Notes: generated by a model from the letters alone, not told the origin. DNA of 64,000 bases from Fistulifera solaris (GCA_030295235.1 AP026127.1:870501-934500), one strand, 5' to 3'. Counted from the stretch's first letter, positions 20,751 to 32,228 are shown. Made by a program: numbers and translations.

Positions 20751-20880
20751 TGTTGAAAATACTACTCGGAGTAACGTACTGTGGAATCGAACCACAGAGC
20801 CAACCCAATCACGTCGTATTTCTACCCCGATCCATGATATATAAGCCACTCTGATTGACGTCCAGACCCTCAATCTGACA
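20751..20880 (-). repeat. Inserted ~130-bp repeat with Pol III B-box-like T-arm, copy 1
   Basis: The minus strand reads CTGTGGTTCGATTCCACAG (20779-20797), a perfect T-arm-like hairpin containing the Pol III B-box consensus GGTTCGANTCC. It is followed downstream by TTTT, a Pol III stop. No matching acceptor or D-arm is found, so it is not an intact tRNA. It looks like a tRNA-derived SINE end. Confidence 0.5.
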
Positions 20881-21036
20881 TCCTCCCTGGCCTTATACTA
20901 CTATCATGATCGTACTGTTTTTGCCCTTCAGCCTCCTCACTTGAGACCGCTTCAAGCCCTATTCTTTTATCCTCCCGGCTTCACAGGAGTCGGCAACAAA
21001 CTCACTCCGCCAGGGTTCGAACCCTGTGCGTTACCA
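20881..21036 (+). repeat. Spacer with opposite-oriented B-box-like palindrome
   Basis: Contains CAGGGTTCGAACCCTG (21011-21026) followed by TGCGTTACCA. The end resembles that of the flanking minus-strand copies (CAGTACGTTAC) in the opposite orientation, so this may be a second, inverted SINE-like end. Confidence 0.35.
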
Positions 21037-21157
21037 TGTTGAAAATACTAACGTACTGTGGAATCGAACCACAGAGCCAACCCAATCACGTCGTATTTCT
21101 ACCCCGATCCATGATATATAAGCCACTCTGATTGACGTCCAGACCCTCAATCTGACA
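21037..21157 (-). repeat. Inserted ~121-bp repeat with Pol III B-box-like T-arm, copy 2
   Basis: Nearly identical to 20751-20880, with the B box at 21060-21070. It differs by lacking the 9-base ACTCGGAGT present in copy 1. Confidence 0.5.
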
Positions 21158-21305
21158 AAATGCTAGCATTAATTAAGTGTATGATCAATTGTATTGGTAT
21201 TGACGGTGATGTTACGAAATATCATCATTATCATTCAAAACGTAATGTATCGTTTCTTGGATTCGAAAAGCTTTCGCATCGATGATGGGCAAATTCACTA
21301 CAGGA
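21158..21305 (+). repeat. Partial fourth satellite unit
   Basis: Resumes at AATGCTAGCATTAA and TGACGGTGATG (21200), runs through AAAGCTTTCGCATCGATGAT, and breaks off after GGACAAAAGTG. The composite 20751-21157 therefore interrupts a longer tandem array. Confidence 0.85.
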
Positions 21306-21519
21306 CAAAAGTGTGTTTCGGTGCTGCTAAACCCAGAACGAAATTTCTCCTAAAAAACTAAGCGGCGAATTAAAGATGAAAAAGGTTAAAAACTTAGTAG
21401 ACTGAAGAGTATTAGGAATTGAAAAGACCAATGTCAGCAAAATCCTACTACCAAACCAGCCAGAAAAAAGAAAATGTATGCGTGCGTGAGAATAGCATCA
21501 GAACTCTTGTCACCAAATC

Positions 21520-22426
21520 TTAATCATTCCAGCACTTTCCCGTGGGATAGATGACATTGAGACTGGATTGAGCGGCCATGAAGCCAAGAGATGTGGAAGT
21601 ACCGGCAATCGCACACCCAACGAGATCGGGTGTTCCGTCTTGAATGCCGACGACATCCAACAAGAAATTCTGTTCCGGTAGGTAAGCTGCGTCCGTTCCG
21701 ACAAAGAAACCTGTAGCTCCTCCAATGGCGACCGACAGACTGGCATCATTCTTGCTGTTCGCATACGTGGGCTCTTCAATGCCCTCCAACGCCCCCGAAA
21801 GGAGCGTTCGGGCGACACGCAATCCACCGTAGAATGCTACACCACAGCCAATCCAGGTCCCCAAGAAGACTTGTTGAAAAGGCAAGTTGGCTCCTTGCAA
21901 CGCATTGACAATGGGTTGCCATGCCGTCCCCGGAACAAAAGGCCGCCGAACCGAGCAAGATTCCCGTATGCAGTTCGTTGGTGAGATTCAAGCCCGAATC
22001 TTTCGTCAGAGCTTTTTTGGCCGAATAGTACGTCATATGACCCAAGCAGACACCGACGGCATCGCCCAGACCCGTCGATAGGGCGAAATTCAACGAATCT
22101 CCCGCAAATCCTTGTTGCGCCGCAACGATGCTCGCCGTTTGCCAGCCAAAGCCGGCGGGAAAGATTTTACTGACGGTTACTTCGGCCGTGACAATGAAGC
22201 GATCGACGAGGGAACTTCGAGTGACCGTTACGGGAGCAGCGGAAGAATCAATGACTTGCGATGCTTTCGGAACACTGCTGTGGACTTGGCGGCGGGAGAG
22301 TTTGTTCGCCTTACTATCGGCTTCCTCCTTTTTCGAAGGACGAATCGCACACGACGAAACGGGACGAATCGCCAGGAAGCGAGGAGGCACTGTCAAAGTG
22401 CGACGTGTAATCGATGAGACGAGCAT
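21520..22426 (-). CDS. Mitochondrial multi-pass membrane protein, family unknown, one frameshift
   Basis: About 300 residues from the ATG at 22426. The N-terminus (MLVSSITRRTLTVPPRFLA) is Arg/Ser-rich and lacks acids, as in mitochondrial presequences. The mature part has four or more Gly/Ala-rich membrane segments: GWQTASIVAAQQGFAGDSLN, TGLGDAVGVCLGHMTYYSA, FLGTWIGCGVAFYGGLRVA and LSVAIGGATGFFVGTDAAY. The frame breaks at the CCCC run 21928-21931; removing one base gives LGSAAFCSGTAWQPIVNAL and continues directly into NLPFQQVFLG. The gene is divergent from the next one, sharing a ~500-bp promoter region. I do not recognise a named family. Confidence 0.65.
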
Positions 22427-22930
22427 GTTATTAGCGTGTTTAGTAATGAAAGAGATTCGATGAGTGATGTTTGCAACAGACAAGAGAGGGGTCTTTTTCT
22501 CCTTGCTTTCAAGTCACATTTTTTGCGGGCAAACGAAAAAAGAATTGTTTCGTCTTGATGACGACGGAAGTTGCAGTCTTGCTTCCTTTCTCATTCCAAG
22601 AAGTTTGAAAAGAACTGTGCGCTTAAAGTGTACACAAGAAAATGACACACGCCACGTCGATCTCGTGATTCAGCAGTCATGAGTAGCCTGCGAATTCTCA
22701 ATTCCGATCCATTCAGTACCAGTGAAAACACGTTTGGACGTCATGTTAACACCTAGGTACACTTTGAGACAGTGTACGCACATCCACAAGACTTACGTCA
22801 TCGGATCAACATCGGATCGGAACAAAAAAATGAAGCCGTCAAGCACCACTGGCCACTGGCTGCGTTTTCTGTTTTCTCATTATTCTCTATTTCTTACATC
22901 ATCCACGAAATACCCTTCATCAGCATCACA

Positions 22931-23431
22931 ATGCTTTCCTTCACGGCTCGAAAGCACACTCGCCGTGTCTTGGCTCGTTCGGCACGCTTTCTTTCGTCGG
23001 GCGCGACCAATGCCGAACAGCCCAGTCTTCTGCAACACGTTTATGTCCATCACGTCAGCCAAACCGTCCTCCAGCATATGCAAGACAAACAATCGGCTTG
23101 GCTTTGTCGTCATGGACTGGATCGCGGACTGCAATTGGCTTCGAATGGGACGTTTTGTTTGTCCTTCCCTTCGCGACCGGGTTATGACGCCGATCGAGTG
23201 TGGACATGGTACGATCCGGTGCAGAAGCAGCACTGGCTGTCGGTGTATCGGCATCACAAAATCATCGGTCGTTTTCTTCTGTTCGACAGTCGTAATACTC
23301 TGCAAACAAATCAACCTCTTGTTATCATGGATGAAATGCGACGACAAATTGGTGATACGGTCGATCACATGATTACTTACATCGATGAGCATGACCGTAA
23401 AAGGGACAATGGTGGACAGGAAAACAAATGA
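22931..23431 (+). CDS. Small mitochondrial protein, unknown function
   Basis: 166 residues from the ATG at 22931 (context CACAATGC). The presequence-like start MLSFTARKHTRRVLARSARF is followed by a soluble domain with HVYVHHVSQTVLQHMQD, WLCRHGLDRGLQLASNGTF, WTWYDPVQKQHWLSVYRHHK and a charged tail (IDEHDRKRDNGGQENK). The frame is open further upstream, but that part reads as 5' leader. No known domain recognised. Divergent from the mitochondrial membrane protein gene at 22426. Confidence 0.6.
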   Translation: MLSFTARKHTRRVLARSARFLSSGATNAEQPSLLQHVYVHHVSQTVLQHMQDKQSAWLCRHGLDRGLQLASNGTFCLSFPSRPGYDADRVWTWYDPVQKQHWLSVYRHHKIIGRFLLFDSRNTLQTNQPLVIMDEMRRQIGDTVDHMITYIDEHDRKRDNGGQENK

Positions 23432-23983
23432 AGAAGTTAGACAAGCAAATGAATTCTACTTTCCCAAGGCCCTCTTCGATCGACGATCAATCACTAAAGG
23501 GCAGAACTTACGCTGCAATTTTTGCGTCTCACAATCGTCGACAAGATCGGAAACTGGTTCGTTCAACCGCCATTCTATATTTACTTGGCCGAAGAGCGAG
23601 CGTAAATGACGAGTTTTAGAAGCGGCGTATCTCAAAGTGATCGAAGAAAGGGGAGAGGAAAGAGGTTTACTTGGCTGTTGCTTCTATCTGATCACTTGGT
23701 AGCACCCAACTCGTACTTACCACAATCTCCGTTTTGACGAAAACAACGCAGAAGAACGCATACAGTTCTCGTTGGAGAGTAGACTTTGCCGACCCGCCAG
23801 TTACGTGTACAAAAACACAACAATGCGCTTCAAAAGTTATCTTTTCCAGGTGTTGGTGAAGGGCGCAGCTGATGGTTATATAAACAAGTGCGACGTTGCA
23901 GAAATATCGCTTCTACAGCTCTATCACGTTCCGTCGAATAGAGTAAAATTTGTTTCAGCTATGGTTATACGTATATTTGAACA
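23432..23983. other. Intergenic between convergent genes
   Basis: No motif, repeat or coding signal found; short ORFs only. Confidence 0.5.
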
Positions 23984-26900
23984 TTACAACTTTTCTTTCG
24001 AAGCCCCACGTGTCAAGCGACTGGAAGCTCGAGCCACAAGATCTTCCTGACTCTTCTCGCTCAAATCGCCGTCCTCGTCATCGATCTGCTTTTCGACTTC
24101 CGCAAGAAAACCCTCATCATCGGACAAGGTGTCGCTGCGGAACATGCGTGAACGTAACGGGACATTGTCGGCATCTTGGATGTCATCCAAGCGTACCTGG
24201 TGATTGGCGTACTCCGCCGTGTACTTTTCAACCAGCTTCTCGACAACTTGGTGACCTTGAGCTTCCCACTCGGCGCGGTTCTTCTGGGCGTAGTTTAAGT
24301 ACTCGTCACTGGAAACACCAAAGACGCCGCATTCCTTCAACTTTTTGGCCAAGGGGATGATGTAGAAATCGAAGAAGCCGATCTCGCCATTGTACCAGAA
24401 CTCGGACGGGTCCTTCTCGGAACGTCCGTTGCGCCACGCATCGTACATTTCATGGAATAGACGTTCGTTCCACTTGCGGTAGATGTGCCAATGCTGCATG
24501 GTATGCGCGATATCGGAAGCTTGAATCAAGTGCTCGATGACGATCGTAGCCTTGCGGTTGTTGTTCTCGCGAGAATCGACCTGATTCTCTTCCGCAAAAG
24601 CTTTCTCCCAGCGTGCATTACGAAGCGCCTTGAGCTCCTTATCGACAATGTCGGTTGCCATAACGGAATTGACCACGAGCTCACGGAAGTGACGCATCTC
24701 TTCATCGGTCTCGCAAATCAAGTGACGGAGGTCTGTGTAATTCTTGTGCATCAGCAAGTCCCATGCAATGTCGACAGAGTTCTGCTCCGCAACCGACTTT
24801 CCGTCATATATTTTGGCGACTTCCGCGCCCTCCTTGACCAGTTGAGCATTGGGAACACCCGAATGGTCCGTATCGTGGATAAGCGCGGCAAATACACAAG
24901 CAAACTGGGTCAATGGGTCCGACGTAATGCCATAAGTGTGATCGTGAAGAGTAGCCGCATGGTCATGGTTGTTCGCGTTCTTCGAGTTCACATCAGGAGC
25001 GATGATTCGGCTGAGGAGTTTCACCACAGACATGGTAACGTGCGATGCATGCTCAAAGTTGTGGAATGGGTTGTCGCGATAGAAAGTTGCAACCAGCATC
25101 ACGTAGTCACGGAGTTGCTTCTGTGCCGCTTCTCCGAGATCGATACTTTGAGGATCCTCCTGGTACTGGGCAGCCAGCGGGTCGTATTCCGGGAGTTCGA
25201 TGATCTCTTTGACTTCGTCAATTACAGTGCCACCAGACTTTATTTCGAGTTTAGCTGGCGTACTACTCGACACTGTTCCTTTCAGCCTCTTGGTGGCATT
25301 GCGATGCGCAACAATCTGGCGAAGGAGACGAGCAAGCACGTCCGAGTTCCAGTCCACCAAGCGTCGCAGCTTGTCCTCGTCCATATCAGCTTTACTTTTG
25401 GCCTTCTCTTCTTTCTTGGCCGCCTTCTCTTGCTCCATTCTCTTGGCTTCTGTCGGACTGATGCTTTCTTCGGTTTGGCCATCCGATGCACTTGAACCAG
25501 TGGGGGCGATGGACGGAGCCTTAACTTCGAGCCAGTATGTTTGCATATCCCCCTTGACTTTTGTCCTGATAACATCTTCTCTTTTCTTGAGCCAGTGTCC
25601 CTTCCCAGCAGCTTCAAGAAGACTGGCGGTTTCGGTAGAAAGGTGAATGCGATTTCTTGAGCCAGAACTTTCGATCTTCGATGCTGTATTGACCGTGTCA
25701 CCGAACAGCTGGAACCGAGACTTGTCACCACGCAATACACCCGCGGTAACAGGTCCACTATGCAGTCCGATCCGCATAGAAAGATCACCTGTATCAGGTC
25801 CAAGTGTCAGCTCGAGTTTCTTGGTTAGATCATTCATCCTGTGGAGACAGTCACGAGCAAAGCGAGCCATGACCACAGCATGGTCCTTACGAGCCTCGGG
25901 AAGGCCAGCAACTGCGACGTAACAATCACCAACTGTTTCGACCTTGAAGACCCGTCGGCTGCGCGCAATCTCGTCGAATGCATGGTACACAGTCTCAAGG
26001 AGTGAGAAGACTTGCGTTGGTTCTCGCACACTGGACCATGCAGTGAAGCCTGTAAAAATGAAATGTCAAAAATGAGTCGATTGCTAGGTTTGCGGATATT
26101 CTGGTCCAAATTGCAGCAGTGTACGCACCAACGATATCTGCAAACTGCGCACGCGAGAAATCAGTAATGGTTATTCAAGGGTGAGTCGACTGTGTTGTAA
26201 GTTGATGAGTCTGCTTCGAAGGTTATACAAGCAACGTACCATGACTGTCGCGTCGGGGAAGAGATCGGCAATGGGCTTGCTGTCGAACGCAGAGTTTCCG
26301 TTTTCGAGGACGTTGTCATCTTGAACAAAATCTTTGAGCTGGGCCTTAGCGCCAAATCCGAAACCCCTCTTGTGTTGTCTATCACCTTCATCTTGCTCTT
26401 CGGCGTCCTTCAAGATCCTGTCACGGACATTCGCCGGAAAGAGGGCTGTGACAATTTTATTTGTGCGGCGAGCAGCTTCCATTACCTTTCGTTGACGGAG
26501 AAGCACGAAGTAGTCATACAGAAGAAAGACTAGAGCCGTGAAAACGAAAACAGACACAACGACGACTGTGTAAACGACGGGTTTGTTTGAGTGATATTCC
26601 TCCTCGAAGATCGAAGTTGGGTATACATGAATCATGTAGTTGCAGCTTTCTTCAGTATGCGCCGATATTGAATGATCACCAAATTCAACCGCAAAGCCCA
26701 TGTAATCATAGTCGGGGTCATGGTGGTCTCCGTACCCAACAAAAGTAGCGACTGGTCCGTTGATACTGTAAGTGAAATGCTGATTACATGTGTTCTCCAT
26801 CACAATGTCGATGCCATTCACTCCCTCCGGAATCATGTCCAAGAGGAGCTGATCAAATGGTAAGACAGTGATTAGGGAAGCAACAATGTCCTCCGACTTG

Positions 26901-27878
26901 TAGCTTCCGTTGTTGTCAACAAACGATCCGAACACCGGGTGAAGGACGTAAGTGTGAGGGTGCTCAGAGTCATCTTCAATAGCACCCTCGTAAATGAACG
27001 ACAAATCAGTGGCTTCGGAAAAGACGGGCTGAACACTGTTCCACATGGTACTGAACAAGCGCTGAAGAATTGGGTGCGACAGAATGTCGTAGTTCACAAT
27101 TTGTGTGTCATGAGGGGCAGGGCTTTGCTGCCATATGGGAGCAAAGTAGTTCACACCACCGAGATTGGTGCCTTCACTGTTTTGAACAACACTAGTTCCT
27201 GAGTCACCTTCGGCGAAACGCCAAAGGAAATCTTCGATTGAATCGCTTTTCTCTTCAGTGTTATCGGTGAGCTCGCGCTCCATGGCAACAGCTAGGCCCT
27301 CGTCGATCCATTCTTCATTCTGCTGAGCGTAAATCTCCCATTCCTGCTTCTGATCCGCACGAACCAGAGGAGCAAGGGAGACTTGCAAAGACTTTGACAA
27401 GATATTGTTATGGAATCCTCGAAGTTCAAAATCTGGAACGGTTACATCAGGCCACACAGCTGATGAGCTAAGCGCAAAGGTGGTGATAGCAACTGAGAGA
27501 CTATTTGCAGCTGCGAGCGCGCTATTGGCTTCTTGGTTTATAATATCGACAATTTCAACTGCGTATTCTCCAAACTGAAAAGCGACGATAGTGTTAGCGA
27601 CACCATAATGGAATGTTTTCTCATAGTTAGAAATACTGAAGACTTACCTGTGTCTCGAAGTCGTCTTCCTCCTGGTTTCTTGCAAATACGAAAGTAAGGC
27701 TTCCAACAAGTACGGCTGCAACAAAGATGACACCAGCCACAATATATTTGGACCGGGTTACGCGTCGCGTCTCAGACCTTGCAAATGACGACGACCCTGT
27801 ACTGGCATGTGAGACGGAAAGCTCACCAGTTTCCATGCTTTTGGTATTCATATCATCATCTTCATCGTGAAAAGTCAT
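23984..27878 (-). CDS. Receptor-type class III nucleotide cyclase fused to a cyclic-nucleotide phosphodiesterase
   Basis: Four exons: 27878-27648, 27574-26240, 26144-26129 (16 nt) and 26049-23984; introns of 73, 95 and 79 nt, all GT-AG. Total 1,215 residues. Order: cytosolic N-terminus; TM1 (~44-68); extracytosolic sensor domain (~80-405); TM2 (~409-437, PVVYTVVVVSVFVFTALVFL); short linker (TNKIVTALFPANVRDRIL); cyclase domain from ~523 with metal-binding Asp in FADIVGFTAW and VETVGDCYVAV, and FQLFGDTVNTASKIES; a Lys/Glu-rich coiled linker; then a PDE domain with FHNFEHASHV (~859) and ALIHDTDHSG (~921), the HNxxH and HDxxH metal sites. It should both make and degrade cAMP or cGMP at the plasma membrane. 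The substrate-selecting pair is Glu (KVETVGD) with Gln (FQLFG), neither the classic GC nor AC pair. The usual transition-state Arg in NTASR is Lys. Confidence 0.9.
26129..26144 (-). other. 16-nt microexon of the cyclase-PDE gene
   Basis: TTTGCAGATATCGTTG sits between GCGCAG and GTGCGT. With its neighbours it restores the cyclase motif M-FADIVG-FTAW and the frame (16 + 2066 = 694 codons). Skipping it would delete the first metal-binding Asp and shift the frame. Confidence 0.88.
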
Positions 27879-28896
27879 GGTTGATCAAAGATGCAAAGCT
27901 TTGTTTATTCTTTCCGATGCAGTGGTCTAATGAAAAGGAAGGGAAAAAACAAAAATGTGTGAGAAGAAGTTGCCAACCGTTTGTCGGGGATGCAAAACGA
28001 AGAGACGATGCATTACCAGTACCAGGTATTTTCGTGACCTTTGTGCCAGCGAAAGAAGACCCAAGGAACCTTCAAAGAAGCTTACTTTAGAGTTCATTGT
28101 AGTTTATGACCAAATAGTGTCTCATGTTTTAGATGATGGAAATAAGAGTTGCCACAACGAAAAATCGAAGGGTAAGTTGCTATATTCACTTATAGTACAA
28201 AAAATAGAAATTCTGTTGAAGTACGGAGTCGCGAAGGCCGAGACTACTAAAGTTCCAAGTTTTTCCAACTTCCAATTTCTAAGAAAGAAGGATGAAGAAC
28301 GAGCACGATCGTAAACTGAGAACTGAGACTTCCCCCAAACTCATTTTATTAGTCGCAACGTGGTCTCACACTTAAATAGAAAACAAGAATACGACTTTAC
28401 GACGTTTGATCCATAGAATCCGCAAATGAATTCGCATTTTGACCCTCGAATTTTTGGTCCTGTTTCCTGTTGCTCGTGTCTCGTGTCTCGTCTCTGATTT
28501 GTGATTTTCCCATTTCCGACTAACAAAAATACCTCTTTCTGTACGTAGAGTCTGGAGTAAAAGAAGGGGAAGGAAGCATCTCCTTCTCCGTTCTCCGGCT
28601 ATTGTTGGTCGTTGGCCAATGGCACACATGGAAGAGGACAGAGGACTCGTCGCGACAAAAGACTAGAGACATCGAACAGAACTAGAGTGAAGGTAAACTT
28701 AAATCTGTTCTCCATCTTCACTAAAAAACAACTATGGAGTATCAGGAATTAGGTGCGAAAAAGACATTCTAAGCAGCAGAGCTTCACTTTTTAGTCGTCT
28801 GCCAAGTTCCAAGCATAATGCCTCAAAGACGAATAAGCGCTTTGTAGCCACTGCAGGTCATTCCTAGCATTTAGCCGACTTTTGATTGACTCGACT
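27879..28896. other. Intergenic, nothing recognised
   Basis: Promoter region of the cyclase gene and 3' flank of the dioxygenase gene. TACCAGGTA lies at 28020-28028 and GTACGGAGT near 28221. ORFs of 61-119 codons have no protein-like composition. Confidence 0.5.
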
Positions 28897-29778
28897 TCAC
28901 TCAAACAAATAACCGGATATAGCAAAGTCTCCATTTCCAGCCTGTCGGTCGTATATGATTTGAGGCGATCCTCCAGCGGCGGCCGTAACCAACAATGGCA
29001 TAAGATGCTCTTCTCGTGGATGCGCGAAACGAGCCGATGGAGCATTCTTCCAATCACGTAACTTTTCCACTGGGTTTGCCATTACAGCGTCTTTCAGCCA
29101 GTTGTTGAAGTCGTTGGATTTCTTATACGACGCTTCGTCTGGATTGCGCATCGCATCGAAATTGTGGAATGCAAAACCGGAGCCTAGCAGTAGTACGCCT
29201 AACAAATAACGACAGGGTGAGTTTCTTGAAATCGACGCACTTGCTTTTTGCCGTTTATATCATGACGTACCTTGGTCTTGTAATGGAGCCAATGCATTGC
29301 CGAGTGCGAGATGAATATCGGGAGATAACGAGCTGTGCAAGGATACACAAACCACGGGAATATCGGCATCCGGATACATGAGCATGAGAGGAACGAAAGC
29401 GCCGTGATCAAGTCCACGTTTCGCATCCAGTTGGCTTTCAATACCTTTTTCCGAAAGGAGATTTTGAATTTGTCGAGCGAGCTCTGGATTTCCGGGTGCT
29501 GGGTATTTGAATTCATACGTTTCGGGCGGGAACCCATAGTAATCAAAGTACATGCTCGGCTTGGCGGAGGACGTGATCGCAATCGGGTTGGCTTCGTGGT
29601 GTGCGGAAATCACCACGATCGCACGCGGCTTTTCGGTGATGTATTTTGTGACACTTTCCTGCAAGTGATGGGCGATCATGGGCTGTCGCCCCATCAGAGG
29701 CATGGGGCCACCGCCGTGATTTACAAATAGAGCAGGCATTCTCATCATTGGTTCATTTAATGAGCAGACTTCTGACAT
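28897..29778 (-). CDS. LigB/DODA-type extradiol ring-cleavage dioxygenase
   Basis: Two exons, 29778-29271 and 29198-28897, with a 72-nt GT-AG intron; 269 residues, the usual family length (260-275). Metal-ligand blocks: LFVNHGGGPMPLM, VVISAHHEANP, RGLDHGAFVPLMLMYPDA and HPREEHLMPLLVTAAAGG. The family uses Fe(II) (Zn(II) in some homologues) to cleave catechols such as 4,5-DOPA or ring-opened phenolics in the cytosol. The splice gives LQDQG-VLLLGSGFAFHNF, as in homologues. I chose the ATG at 29778 (ACCATGT); the frame stays open to 29910, but that extension is basic and non-conserved. Confidence 0.88.
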
Positions 29779-30246
29779 GGTAACTGCGATATCGACAATA
29801 GATGAAATGACAAGCAGCTTTTTCGTTTTGTTTTCCTCTTGTTTCGAACGTGTCGCAGGTTTTTCCGGCCTCACTTCCAATTGCATCCAAGATGTTCTAC
29901 GTAGTAGCATTCGTTATTCGATGTCATAGTATGAGTGCCGGTAAGGCACAATGTCTGTTTCGTGGATAGGGATAGCCGTTACTTCACACGCTACAGTATG
30001 AACAAAATCTCCTCCGAAATGATTATTCTTTGCCCGCGCCTGATGCTTTCCCTTTTTGCACAAGAAGATCACACTTGCTGTTGACACATTCCTATTGCCG
30101 TTGTGAATGGTAAATGAATGATTCACACATCCACCAAATAATGACTGCTTCCAACAAAAGATCTGTTACAGGTCACTGAGCTGATGGCTTATAAAATTAT
30201 GCTGCTCGTTGCAATCACTCATCGCTGCAATCAAAAGACTACGACA
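29779..30246. other. Divergent promoter region
   Basis: Lies between the dioxygenase and the first repeat-type paralogue. No repeat or motif stands out. Confidence 0.45.
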
Positions 30247-31868
30247 ATGAACGGTCCTCTACTCGAACTCATTTCCAAGGAAAACATGACGCCGCGACAA
30301 AAGGCGCTCCTCCCGGCTATCTACAGAGGCAGACTGCCAATGTACAGGTTGTTGCGGGAGCCGACACATCTGGATGAATTCGATTGGGAGAACAATCAAA
30401 ACGCGATGCTGTGGTTCGAAAACGGATCGCTTCTTTGTTGGTACCGGGCCGCTTCGTTCTTCGAAGAGCACGATTACTGTTTTATGATCTCTGATGCGGA
30501 CGAATCATCGCATAAGTTCTTTCTCGAGTGCGCTGTTCATGGCGAATCGGAAGCCAAGATTCTAGAAACCGTCACGTTCCTGTGGTCACTCCAACAACTG
30601 GAAGGAAGTCGGACACGGTTGACCGTTTCGCAGTCATCGGTGGACGACGCGGATTACGAGTTTAATTTTGCTACACTTCAACCCGAACAACTCGCCCGTA
30701 TCCTTGACGCGAATCCGTCGCGCCGATTCTTTTTAGTCAGGGACTTTGGAGCCCGGAGCAAGCCGTCGTTCTCACATCGCGCCCGAACACTACAGATCTG
30801 TGCATTATTGACGGCTGCTTTGAAAATGTCGCATTTGCATTCGAAGACGATGGAACGGCCTTTGTACGCGAGTTGGAAAAGCGGAAGTCATCTTTCGGTA
30901 CTCTCTGCATCGACGTGGACGAAGGCAAGATTCCCTTTAGCCGGACGAACTTTCGACGTCTGTTTGAACTCGATGTAATTGACAAGCTCGAAATCGGTAT
31001 TCTTGTCAAGGAATTAGTACTACTTCCCTTCTCCGCAAAGGCCAAAGCTGTATCTTACAAGATTCGCTCCGACTCTATGCAGCCAACAGAGTTCGAAGCA
31101 CTTGAAATTGTACCCAAAGATCTTCACATCAAATTCTACGTGGATGCCGCGGATAAGGAATGGGATGCGCTTCCGATTGCATTCCTGAATCGAGTGACTG
31201 CACTTGGCGACTTCGAGAAACTGTCCTTTCTAATCTTTCGACGGGGTCAGGGTCGGCAGCGGTTCCATGCCAAGAAAGTGGAACAAGTCGCGAAAGCGTT
31301 GCTTCGTGCCATCAATGCCAATCCGAACTTGCAGTATCTGAATGTGGGTTCCACCCTCTATGAAGACCCGAAGAGCTGCCTTCATTGGGACGTGCAGCCT
31401 CTTTTCAATGCCGTTGCAGCACACCCGGGCATCAAAACGCTGGTCGTGGGAGACTATCCGTCGGGCAATGATCCAGCAAACTATTCCTTGCTCGAAGCAT
31501 TGCTCTCGCGCAACCGGAACCTTGTTGTTCTGGATCGTAAATGCAATAGGATCTCGAATGGAACAAGCGTCGACAAGCTGTACGCACTGAACGCCTTTTA
31601 CAATGGATCGGCTGCATTTGGGAAAGAGGCGGCAACCCTGCGTCAATCGCTGGTAGGGACGACAATGGTTGAAAGCGCATCGCGCAACTTCCAGTACACT
31701 TCTTTGTTGCTGTCAAAGAATACAGATGTCCTCTATGATTTGATGCAATGTTTGAATTTAGAGGATCTCGTTGCTTTGTCGGAGCAGACTGAGGTGCTTG
31801 CTGCTATTTCTCGCGAACCGACCGAACGCAAAACCAAAAAGACGCGGACAGGAAAGGAGAGTGCATAA
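30247..31868 (+). CDS. Repeat-type (LRR-like) diatom family protein, paralogue 1, one frameshift
   Basis: About 540 residues across two frames, joined by one missing base in the TTTTT run at 30730-30734. The first frame has YRLLREPTHLDEFDW and LARILDANPSRRF; the second has SPEQAVVLTSRP, then LCIDVDEGKIPFSRTNF, LQYLNVGST, IKTLVVGDY, LVVLDRKCN and the end block YALNAFYNGSAA..LVGTTMVESASRNFQ. Regular L-x-x-L-x-L strands suggest a leucine-rich-repeat-like solenoid. The gene at 34031-35476 has the same block order. Homologues appear to be a multi-copy diatom family of unknown role. The C-terminus is Lys/Arg rich (TKKTRTGKESA). The ATG at 30247 has a good context (GACAATGA). Confidence 0.7.
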
Positions 31869-32228
31869 ATAATAAAATACTTTTTCTGTTTTTCAGACAT
31901 TCGAAGGTTTGTATAAAATATAAATCCTTGCCATTAGCCGTCGGATAGACAAACTACGAATATTTCCAGTTCGTCGAGGCGGTGCTGTCATAATACCCCC
32001 TCCCTGCTTGAATTTGTTGATTCCGAGACTCCTGCCATTTCCCTCTGTAGTAACAACCAGTTTCGTATATTGCACGAAGCGCTTTCGGGTATCAGCAGCA
32101 TCCTTTCAAACTATTATGAAGGCTTTGTGCTTCTGCGGCGTGCTAGTAATCTCTCCAATGCGTAGCGATTTACATCCTGCACTCCTTTTTCAGCTTATCT
32201 CTTTAGCTTGGTACAATTTTATTCGGAA
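31869..32228. other. Intergenic between convergent genes
   Basis: AT-rich, with only non-coding short ORFs. Confidence 0.45.

Noticed and set aside
20755-20800. tRNA gene on the minus strand
   Set aside because: A perfect T-arm is present, but no pairing acceptor stem, D-arm or anticodon arm could be found in the expected 72-90 bases.
24485-25646. Long plus-strand ORFs of 336 and 148 codons
   Set aside because: Antisense shadows of the PDE and linker part of the cyclase gene.
27955-28314. 119-codon plus-strand ORF in the cyclase promoter region
   Set aside because: No domain, no homologue that I recognise and a mixed basic composition; no splice partner.
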